A stretch of 63,844 nucleotides of DNA from Corynebacterium sp. Its GTDB lineage: Bacteria; Actinomycetota; Actinomycetes; Mycobacteriales; Mycobacteriaceae. Numbering within the stretch: position 1 is the stretch's first letter; each line of letters begins with the position of its first letter. Shown one piece after another: positions 1-6,760 of the stretch. The stretch covers positions 1 through 63,844 of the forward strand of contig NZ_JALAGY010000084.1 of NCBI RefSeq assembly GCF_022712195.1, in the 5' to 3' direction. Position numbers and translations under genes: made by a program. The notes under the pieces were generated by a model. That model did no database searches, had not been told where the DNA came from, and saw nothing but the letters and a program-made list of their open reading frames with translations.

Positions 1-1250
1 CCTCCCCCGCACCGACCCCCGCGCCGACCGATGTCGTCCTCTGCTCCCCGCTGCGGACCCCGGTCGGCGCCTACGGCGGAGCGTTCACCGACGTCCCGGT
101 ACAGGACCTGGCCTCCGCCGTGGTCAGCGCGATCGTCGAGCGCACCGGGCTCACCGCCGACAGCATCGACGACCTGATCCTGGGGCAGGCGTCCCCGGAC
201 GGTGCCGCCCCCGCCCTGGGTCGCGTCGTCGCGCTGGACGCCGGCCTCGGCGACAGCGTCCCCGGCATGCAGCTCGACCGCCGCTGCGGTTCGGGCCTGC
301 AGGCCGTGGTCACCGCCGCCGCCCATGTCGCCACAGGTGCGGCAGACCTCATCATCGCCGGGGGCGCGGAGTCGATGAGCCGCACCGGCTACACCGTCGA
401 CGGCTCCATCCGCTGGGGTGTGAAGGGCGGTGACCTGGTCCTGCACGACCGCCTCGCCGAAGGCCGCGCCTCCGCCGGCGGCCGTGACCACCCCATCCCC
501 GGAGGCATGATCGAGACCGCCGAGAACCTGCGCCGCGAGTACGGCATCACCCGCGAGGCGCAGGACGAACTGGCCACCGAGTCCCACCGGCGCGCCGTCG
601 CCGCGATCGAGGACGGCCTGTTCGCCGACGAGATCGTCCCGGTGACCGTCCCCGGCAGGCGCCGCCGCGACCCGGAGACCGTCGTCGACCGCGACGAGCA
701 CCCGCGTCCCGGGACCACCACCGAGAAGCTCGCCGGCCTGCGCCCGGTGATGGGCCGGCAGGACGACGGGGCCACCGTCACCGCCGGCAACGCCTCCGGC
801 CAGAACGACGGTGCCGCCGCGATGATCGTGACCACCCGCGCCCGCGCCGGGGAACTCGGCCTCGAGCCCTTCGCCCGGCTCAGCGGCTGGGCCGTCGCCG
901 GAGTCGCACCGGAGACCATGGGGATCGGCCCGGTCCCCGCCACCGCACGTGTCCTCGACCGGCTGGGCCTGACGCTGGACGACCTGGACGTCATCGAACT
1001 CAACGAGGCCTTCGCCGCCCAGGCACTGTCGGTGCTGAAGGAGTGGGGCGTCGCCGCCGACGACCCGCGGCTCAACCCGCACGGTTCCGGCATCTCCCTG
1101 GGCCACCCCGTCGGCGCCACCGGCGCCCGGATGCTGGTCACGCTCAGCCATGAACTCCGCCGCCGCGGTGCGGGCCTGCGCGGCCTGGCCACCATGTGCA
1201 TCGGCGGTGGCCAGGGACTGGCCGCGGTCCTCGAGTCGGAACAGGCCTGA
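1..1250 (+). CDS. pcaF: Beta-ketoadipyl-CoA thiolase, 5' end cut by window edge
   Basis: Thiolase that cleaves 3-oxoadipyl-CoA with CoA to succinyl-CoA and acetyl-CoA, the last step of the beta-ketoadipate pathway. The frame is open to the left edge. The typical thiolase N-terminus (DVVLCSPLRTPVGAYGG) begins at base 30, well before the first in-window start-like codon (GTG at 120), so the true start is just outside or at the edge. Visible motifs are DRRCGSGLQAV with the acyl-accepting Cys, LNEAFAAQ, GHPVGATGAR with the catalytic His, and CIGGGQG with the second Cys. pcaD follows after 42 nt, which supports this role over a fatty-acid thiolase. Family certain, substrate inferred from context. 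Confidence 0.88.
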   Translation, partial: SPAPTPAPTDVVLCSPLRTPVGAYGGAFTDVPVQDLASAVVSAIVERTGLTADSIDDLILGQASPDGAAPALGRVVALDAGLGDSVPGMQLDRRCGSGLQAVVTAAAHVATGAADLIIAGGAESMSRTGYTVDGSIRWGVKGGDLVLHDRLAEGRASAGGRDHPIPGGMIETAENLRREYGITREAQDELATESHRRAVAAIEDGLFADEIVPVTVPGRRRRDPETVVDRDEHPRPGTTTEKLAGLRPVMGRQDDGATVTAGNASGQNDGAAAMIVTTRARAGELGLEPFARLSGWAVAGVAPETMGIGPVPATARVLDRLGLTLDDLDVIELNEAFAAQALSVLKEWGVAADDPRLNPHGSGISLGHPVGATGARMLVTLSHELRRRGAGLRGLATMCIGGGQGLAAVLESEQA

Positions 1251-1292
1251 CCTGCACAACCTGCACGACAGCACGCACACGAAGGAGCAGAC

Positions 1293-2093
1293 ATGACGTC
1301 AGACACCGCAGCGACCACCCCGCTGACCCTCCACGCCGAGGTGTACGGCCCCGCTGAGCCCGACACCGACACCGTGGTCCTCCTGGGCTCCCTGGGGTCC
1401 ACCACCGAGATGTGGCTCCCGCAGCTGGACGGTCTCAGCGACCGGCGGCGGGTCATCGCACTGGACCACCGCGGCCACGGCCGGTCACCGGCGACACCGG
1501 ACGGCGACACCGGCCCCACGGTCCCTGACCTGGCCGCCGACGTCCTGCACACGCTCGACGGCCTCGGTGTGGGACGCTTCGCCGTGGTCGGGCTGTCCCT
1601 CGGCGGGGCCATCGCCCAGTACCTCGCGGCGACCAGCGGCCGGGTCGACCGGGCGGTGTTCATCTGCACCGCCGCGAAGTTCGGCGAGCCCTCCGGGTGG
1701 GTCGACCGGGCGCACACCGCCCGGACCGACGGCGTCGGCGCGCTGGCGGACGCCGTCGTCGCCCGGTGGTTCTCCCCGTCCTTCCTGGAGACGCGCCCCG
1801 CGACCACGGCCCACTTCCGCGCCATGATCGCCGCCACCCCGGACGAGGGCTACGCGGCCTGCTGCGACGCCCTGTCGCAGTGGGACTTCATCTCACGGCT
1901 CGGCGAGATCACCGTGCCCACGCTGGTCGTCGCCGGTGAGCACGACCCGTCCACCACCCCGGAGACGGTGAAGGTGGTCGCCGACGGTGTCGCCGGAGCG
2001 TCCTACGTGGTCCTGTCCCCGGCCGCGCACCTGCCGAACCTGGAGCAGCCGGACACGGTGAACACCCTGATCCGGGGCTTCCTGGCCGGCTGA
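1293..2093 (+). CDS. pcaD: 3-oxoadipate enol-lactone hydrolase
   Basis: Alpha/beta hydrolase of 266 aa that opens 3-oxoadipate enol-lactone to 3-oxoadipate. The nucleophile elbow GLSLGG puts the Ser near residue 102. A candidate acid lies in AGEHDPST (about 217) and the His in AAHLPNLE (about 249). The oxyanion-side LGSLGSTTEMW and DHRGHGRS are typical of PcaD. An AAGGAG ribosome site precedes the ATG. It lies between pcaF and an IclR regulator, as part of the pca block; pcaC and pcaB are in the opposing operon. Length is normal for a stand-alone PcaD, so there is no PcaC fusion (PcaL) here. Confidence 0.9.
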   Translation: MTSDTAATTPLTLHAEVYGPAEPDTDTVVLLGSLGSTTEMWLPQLDGLSDRRRVIALDHRGHGRSPATPDGDTGPTVPDLAADVLHTLDGLGVGRFAVVGLSLGGAIAQYLAATSGRVDRAVFICTAAKFGEPSGWVDRAHTARTDGVGALADAVVARWFSPSFLETRPATTAHFRAMIAATPDEGYAACCDALSQWDFISRLGEITVPTLVVAGEHDPSTTPETVKVVADGVAGASYVVLSPAAHLPNLEQPDTVNTLIRGFLAG

Positions 2094-2117
2094 CGCCGGA
2101 AAACTACGGTCACGGTC

Positions 2118-2933
2118 ATGGCGAACTCACGCTCCGGGGAGTCGATGCTCCAACGGGCCATGCGGATCCTCGAGTGCTTCGACGTGGACCGCCCCCGGCT
2201 CACCGCCGCCCAGATCGCCACCGCCACGGGCCTCTCCCGGTCGACGACCCACCGCCTTGTCACCGAGATGACCTCAGTGGGCATGCTGCACCGGCACGAC
2301 GACCACACGCTGTCGGTCAGCGTCCGGTCCTGGGAGACGTCCGTGCGCTGCAACCCGGTGGAGAAGCTCCGGGAGACCGCCCGCCCGGTCCTGGAGGACC
2401 TGCACGCCCGCGTCGGCCACCACATCTGCCTGACCGTGCCCGACTTCGACACCCTGAGCGTGCTCTACCTGGAACGCCACGACGCCCCCTATCCGCTCAG
2501 GATCATCAGCCGTCACGCCTCGCGCCTGCCCCTGCACGACAACTCCACGGGCCTGGCCATGCTCGCCCACGCTGACGAGTCGACCGTCCGACGCGTCCTC
2601 GACGAGCAGGCGTCCGGACGGGACGCCGGGGCACTCCTGGCGCACCTCGCCGACATCCGCCGTCGCGGCTACGGGCACATCGTCGGCGGCATGGTCGCCG
2701 AGAACACCTCCTTCGCCGTCCCGTGCCTGGACCGGGACGGCACCGTTCTCTGCTCGGTCGGGGTGGTGGCACGCACCGGGCGGTGCGACCACGACAGTGT
2801 CCTCAGCGCCCTGACGACGGCCGGCCGGCGACTCACCGCGGCTCTCGACCCCGCTGGCCCCGGCAACACCGCTCGCACCGGCGGCACCGGTGAGCCCGCC
2901 ACCTCCCCGTGGCCACCCCTGGCGTCCCGTTGA
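2118..2933 (+). CDS. IclR-family transcriptional regulator
   Basis: 271 aa. An N-terminal winged helix (residues 8-70, with ATGLSRSTTHRLV as recognition region) is followed by an IclR effector domain (about 80-250, with LYLERHDAPYPLR and DNSTGLAMLA). The ATG lies 7 nt after a TACGGT -10-like hexamer (2105-2110), with no ribosome site, so the transcript may be leaderless. It follows pcaD by 24 nt and precedes the Gfo/Idh cassette. In C. glutamicum an IclR regulator, PcaR, controls the pca genes but sits before pcaF. This gene may be PcaR or a local regulator of the cassette. The C-terminal about 20 residues are low-complexity Gly/Thr/Pro and probably disordered. Confidence 0.9.
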   Translation: MANSRSGESMLQRAMRILECFDVDRPRLTAAQIATATGLSRSTTHRLVTEMTSVGMLHRHDDHTLSVSVRSWETSVRCNPVEKLRETARPVLEDLHARVGHHICLTVPDFDTLSVLYLERHDAPYPLRIISRHASRLPLHDNSTGLAMLAHADESTVRRVLDEQASGRDAGALLAHLADIRRRGYGHIVGGMVAENTSFAVPCLDRDGTVLCSVGVVARTGRCDHDSVLSALTTAGRRLTAALDPAGPGNTARTGGTGEPATSPWPPLASR

Positions 2934-2940
2934 ACGGGAC
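2924..2940. promoter_or_regulatory. Perfect 17-bp palindrome at the end of the IclR gene
   Basis: GTCCCGTT-G-AACGGGAC, a perfect 8-1-8 inverted repeat. It overlaps the IclR stop codon and lies about 95 bp upstream of the Gfo/Idh start. Its size and symmetry suit a repressor operator. A weak hairpin terminator for the regulator gene is the alternative, but no T-run follows. Confidence 0.4.
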
Positions 2941-2974
2941 ATGCTCGTGACCTGCGACGAAGCTCCCTAGTCTG

Positions 2975-3016
2975 GGACCATCCACCCCGGACCATCCGTC
3001 CCGGACGATTCACACC
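2975..3016. repeat. Three 14-bp tandem direct repeats upstream of the Gfo/Idh cassette
   Basis: Units start at 2975, 2989 and 3003: GGACCATCCACCCC, GGACCATCCGTCCC, GGACGATTCACACC. The first two are near identical and the third is degenerate. They lie between a TAGTCT -10-like hexamer (2968-2973) and the start codon at 3035, so they fall in the 5' leader or early transcribed region. They could be a regulator-binding array or a simple local duplication. Confidence 0.45.
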
Positions 3017-3034
3017 AGGAGTGAGACACCAGAC

Positions 3035-4153
3035 ATGCCGTACCCCGACAGAACCCGTCCCGGCACCGGGGCCGCCGACCACCCGGGAGACACCCTGCGC
3101 GTCGGTGTCGTCGGCTGCGGCGCCATCTCCCGCAACCACCTCGAGGCCTTCGCCGCCGCCGAAGGCGCCGAGGTCACCGTCGTCTGCGACATCGACCCCG
3201 GACGTGCCGGAGAGACCGCGGCGCGGTACGGGATCCCCCACGCCGTCGGCACCGTGGAGGACCTGCTGGCCACCGGAGTCGACATCGTCTCGGTGTGCAC
3301 CCCGCACGCCACCCACGAGGACGTCGTCCTCGCCGCCGCGGACGCCGGCGTCCACGTGCTGTGCGAGAAGCCCGTCGCCGTGGACCTCGCGTCCGCTGAA
3401 CGCATGACCGCCGCCTGCGACGCCGCCGGCGTCCGCCTCGGTGTGCTGTTCCAGCGCCGTTTCTGGCCCGCGGCCCGGGAGATGAAGGACGACCTGGTGG
3501 CCGGCCGGCTCGGCGAACCGATCCTCGGCCAGTGCACCGTGCTGCTCCACCGTGACCCCACCTACTACTCCGCCACCCCCTGGCGGGGCACCTGGAACAG
3601 TGACGGCGGCGGGGTGCTGATGACCCAGGCGATCCACTACATCGACCTGCTGGTCTGGATGATGGGCGAACCGGTGGAGGTCACCGGCCGCATCGCCACC
3701 TTCACCCACGACATCGAGGCCGAGGACACCGCGGTGGCCACCGTGACCTTCGCCTCCGGCGCCCTGGCCACGATCACCGCCACCACCGCAGCGGACACCG
3801 CACTCGGCGCCCGGGTGCAGGTCACCGCCTCCTCGGGCGCCACCCGCGCCATCCTGGAGTACCCGGAGGGCACCGACGGCCGGGCTGTGCTGCGCGCGGA
3901 GGGCGGAACGGTGACCACCACCCCGGACCACCCGTCCGACCTCGTCGCCAACGCCGACCTCCGGACGATCAACGGCGCCCTGATCCCGCACCACACCGCC
4001 CAGGTCGCCGATTTCGTGGGGGCGGTGCGTGACGGCCGTCCGCCCGCGGTGACCGGCCGGGACGCCACACGCGCACTGGCGGTGCTGCTCGCCGTCTACG
4101 AGTCCTCACGCACCGGCGCCGCCGTACGGCTGGGCAGGAAGGCCGCGGAGTGA
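3035..4153 (+). CDS. Gfo/Idh/MocA-family NAD(P)-dependent dehydrogenase
   Basis: 372 aa. An N-terminal Rossmann fold opens with VGVVGCGAISRNHLEAF (about residue 26) and has the family EKPVAVD motif (about 112-118). A C-terminal substrate domain contains HYIDLLVWMMGEP. Members oxidise sugars, inositols and related cyclic polyols. An AGGAG site precedes the ATG. It is the first gene of a tightly overlapping trio: its stop overlaps the GTG start of the next gene. The neighbouring qsu and pca genes suggest a cyclic or hydroaromatic substrate, but the sequence alone does not fix it. About 15 extra N-terminal residues precede the Rossmann strand. Confidence 0.85.
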   Translation: MPYPDRTRPGTGAADHPGDTLRVGVVGCGAISRNHLEAFAAAEGAEVTVVCDIDPGRAGETAARYGIPHAVGTVEDLLATGVDIVSVCTPHATHEDVVLAAADAGVHVLCEKPVAVDLASAERMTAACDAAGVRLGVLFQRRFWPAAREMKDDLVAGRLGEPILGQCTVLLHRDPTYYSATPWRGTWNSDGGGVLMTQAIHYIDLLVWMMGEPVEVTGRIATFTHDIEAEDTAVATVTFASGALATITATTAADTALGARVQVTASSGATRAILEYPEGTDGRAVLRAEGGTVTTTPDHPSDLVANADLRTINGALIPHHTAQVADFVGAVRDGRPPAVTGRDATRALAVLLAVYESSRTGAAVRLGRKAAE

Positions 4154-5001
4154 CCCCGGCCGAGCCCCGCCCGCTGGGCCTGGCCCCGCTGTCGGCGCTG
4201 ACGGTGCCGCCGGACCGACTCGTCCGCCTCGCCGCGGACGCCGGCTTCGACTTCGTCGGCCTGCGCGTCCTGGCCGTCACCGCCGACGAACCCTCCCACG
4301 ACCTGTCCCCGGGATCCCCGCTGCTCACCGACACCCTGACTGCCCTGTCGGACACCGGGCTGGCGGTGGTCGACGCCGAGTTCCTGCGCATCGACGCCGA
4401 CACCGGCCCCGACACGTGGATGCCCGCTCTGGAGACCGCACAGGCCCTCGGCGCCACACGGTTCACCGTCGCCGCCGGAGACGACGACCTCTCCAGGCTG
4501 ACCGACACCCTCGGCCGGCTGGTCCAGGACGCCGCCGGGTTCGACGTGGTGCCGGCACTGGAACCTATCTCCTACCGCAGCGTGTGTTCCCTGCCCGTGG
4601 CCGCCGAGATCGCCCGGGCCACCGGTGCCCGGGTCCTGCCGGACACCCTGCACCTGGCGCGGTTCCACGCCACCACCGCAGAACTCACAGAACTCGCCGG
4701 GGTCGCCGGGCTTGTCGACATGGTGCAGTTGTGCGACAGCCCACGGCAGCCACCGACCACGACGGAGGGCCTCGTGGAGGAGTCCCGGTCCCGTCGGCTG
4801 GCACCGGGCGACGGCGAGCAGGATCTCGCCGGATATCTGCGGGCCCTGCCGCCGGACCTTCCCGTCAGCGTGGAGGTCCCGAACGACGCCCTGCTCGCCC
4901 ACCACGGGGACGCCGCATGGATCCGCCACCTGCACGACACCGCCCGTCGCGTCCTCGACACATCCACCGTCCCCACGTCCCCAGGAGACCACACACCATG
5001 A
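4150..5001 (+). CDS. Sugar phosphate isomerase/epimerase-like TIM-barrel protein (AP-endonuclease-2 fold)
   Basis: 283 aa, divergent member of the xylose-isomerase-like family that includes IolE, hydroxypyruvate isomerases and 3-dehydroshikimate dehydratases. Likely metal ligands are the Glu of PALEPIS, the Asp of LPDTLHLAR and the Glu of SVEVPND. The start is GTG at 4150, overlapping the upstream stop (GTGA), and the stop overlaps the ATG of the flavoprotein gene (ATGA), so translation of all three is probably coupled. It could isomerise or dehydrate the product of the Gfo/Idh enzyme; a second dehydroshikimate-dehydratase role beside QsuB is possible but unproven. Confidence 0.75.
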   Translation: MTPAEPRPLGLAPLSALTVPPDRLVRLAADAGFDFVGLRVLAVTADEPSHDLSPGSPLLTDTLTALSDTGLAVVDAEFLRIDADTGPDTWMPALETAQALGATRFTVAAGDDDLSRLTDTLGRLVQDAAGFDVVPALEPISYRSVCSLPVAAEIARATGARVLPDTLHLARFHATTAELTELAGVAGLVDMVQLCDSPRQPPTTTEGLVEESRSRRLAPGDGEQDLAGYLRALPPDLPVSVEVPNDALLAHHGDAAWIRHLHDTARRVLDTSTVPTSPGDHTP

Positions 5002-6728
5002 CACAGACACCCGAGAACACCCGCGACGACCGAGACAACTACGACGTGGTCGTGGTCGGCTCCGGCGCCGGTGGCCTCTCCGCCGCCGTCACCGCCGCAC
5101 ACCACGGCCTGGGTGTCGCCGTCGTCGAGAAGGCCGACGTCCTCGGTGGGGCGACGACCTGGTCCGGAGGGTGGGCGTGGACCCCGGGCACCGGCTTCGC
5201 CCGACGCCACGGTGTGGTCGAGGACCCCGAGGAGTTCCGCACCTACCTGCGCGCGGTCATCGGCAAGTACTACCAGGACGACAACATCGACGCCTTCCTC
5301 GACGCCGCCCCGGAGATGGTGGACTTCTTCCACAACTGCACCCGCCTGCAGTTCACGCCGGGGTCCACGATCAAGGACATCTACGGCGACCTGCCCGGGG
5401 CCGGCAACGGGCACCGCTCGGTGGGACCCACCCCGTTCAACGGCCGCGCCGTACGGCCGGAGGTGCGGGCCAAACTGCGCCACCAGCTCTACGAGACGTC
5501 CTTCCTGGGGATGGGCATCATGGCAGGCCCGGACCTGAAGAAGTTCCTGTCGGCCTCCCGCGGGGACGTCCGCGGCTGGTTCCACGCGGCCCGGCGCGTC
5601 CTGGTGCACCTGTGGGACATGGTGGTGCACCGGCGGAACATGCAGATGGTCAACGGTGCCGCGATGATCGGCCGGCTCGCCGCCTCCGCCGACGACCTGG
5701 GGGTGGAGCTGCTGACCGGTACCGCCGCACGCGAACTGACCACCGACGCCTCCGGCCGGGTGACCGGGGTGACGGTGCAGGGACCGGACGGCACCAGGAC
5801 GCTCTCCGCGTCGCGTGGGGTCCTACTGGCCACCGGAGGGTTCCCGGCGGACGTCGAGCTGCGCCGGGAACTGTTCCCCCAGACCCCCACCGGACGGGAG
5901 CACCGTACGCTGGCCCCGGAGGAGGCCTGCGGGGACGGCCTGCGCATGGCACAGGCCGTGGGGGCGGCGGTGACCACGGACCTGAAGTCGCCCGCGGCCT
6001 GGTGCCCGGTGTCCGAGGTCCCCTACCTCAACGGCAAGGTCGGCACCTTCCCCCACATCATGGACCGCGCCAAGCCCGGTTGCGTCGGAGTGGTGTCCAC
6101 CGGACGACGGTTCGTCAACGAGGCGAACGGCTACTACGACTACGTCGACGCGATGATCGCCGCCACCCCCGAAGGGGAGCCGGTGCAGTCCTGGCAGATC
6201 GCCGACTCGACCTTCGTGCGCCGCTACCCGCTGGGGATGGCGAAGCCCTTCCCGGTGCCGCTGTTCCCCTACGTCCGCAACGGGTACCTGGTGAAAGGGC
6301 GGACACTGCGGGAACTCGCGGAGAAGTGCGGGATCGACCCGGACGGACTGGAGGCCACCGTCGCCGAGTTCAACGACAACGCCCGGCGCGGCGAGGACCC
6401 GGACTTCCACCGGGGATCCACCCCGTTCAACCGCTACGGCGGCGACCCGGCGGTGGGCCCCAACCCGTCCCTGGCCCCGGTGGAGAAAGGCCCGTTCTAC
6501 GCGGTGAAGGTCCTGCCGGGAAGTTTCGGCACCTTCGCCGGCATCACCGCCGACGGGCGTGCCCGGGTGCTCGGCGAGGACGGTTCCCCGATCACCGGGC
6601 TGTACACCGCGGGCAACGACCGGGCGTCGGTCATGGGCGGGTTCTACCCGGCCGGGGGCATCAACCTGGGTCCTGCCCTGACCTTCGGCTACGTCGCGGG
6701 ACGGGAGTTGGCCGGCGACGGTCGCTGA
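4998..6728 (+). CDS. FAD-dependent desaturase/reductase of the KstD - fumarate reductase flavoprotein family
   Basis: 576 aa from the ATG at 4998. The frame is open further upstream, but that start overlaps the preceding stop as ATGA. The FAD dinucleotide motif is DVVVVGSGAGGLSAAV (about residue 15), followed by EKADVLGGATTWSGG, as in 3-ketosteroid 1-dehydrogenases. The C-terminus has YTAGNDRASVMGG and FYPAGGINLGPALTFGY, matching the KstD pattern of a conserved Tyr and Gly that polarise a ring ketone. Such enzymes introduce ring double bonds next to a carbonyl; relatives aromatise 4-oxocyclohexanecarboxylate. Next to pobA and pca genes, an aromatising desaturase making a hydroxybenzoate is attractive but inferred. 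Confidence 0.8.
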   Translation: MTQTPENTRDDRDNYDVVVVGSGAGGLSAAVTAAHHGLGVAVVEKADVLGGATTWSGGWAWTPGTGFARRHGVVEDPEEFRTYLRAVIGKYYQDDNIDAFLDAAPEMVDFFHNCTRLQFTPGSTIKDIYGDLPGAGNGHRSVGPTPFNGRAVRPEVRAKLRHQLYETSFLGMGIMAGPDLKKFLSASRGDVRGWFHAARRVLVHLWDMVVHRRNMQMVNGAAMIGRLAASADDLGVELLTGTAARELTTDASGRVTGVTVQGPDGTRTLSASRGVLLATGGFPADVELRRELFPQTPTGREHRTLAPEEACGDGLRMAQAVGAAVTTDLKSPAAWCPVSEVPYLNGKVGTFPHIMDRAKPGCVGVVSTGRRFVNEANGYYDYVDAMIAATPEGEPVQSWQIADSTFVRRYPLGMAKPFPVPLFPYVRNGYLVKGRTLRELAEKCGIDPDGLEATVAEFNDNARRGEDPDFHRGSTPFNRYGGDPAVGPNPSLAPVEKGPFYAVKVLPGSFGTFAGITADGRARVLGEDGSPITGLYTAGNDRASVMGGFYPAGGINLGPALTFGYVAGRELAGDGR

Positions 6729-6748
6729 GGCGGGCCCCGCCGCCCCGG

Positions 6749-6754
6749 TAGACT
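6749..6754 (+). promoter_or_regulatory. Candidate -10 element for a leaderless pcaO transcript
   Basis: TAGACT ends 6 nt before the GTG start of pcaO at 6761. There is no Shine-Dalgarno sequence in the gap. This spacing puts the transcription start on or next to the start codon, as in actinobacterial leaderless genes. Confidence 0.45.
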
Positions 6755-6760
6755 GTCGGC

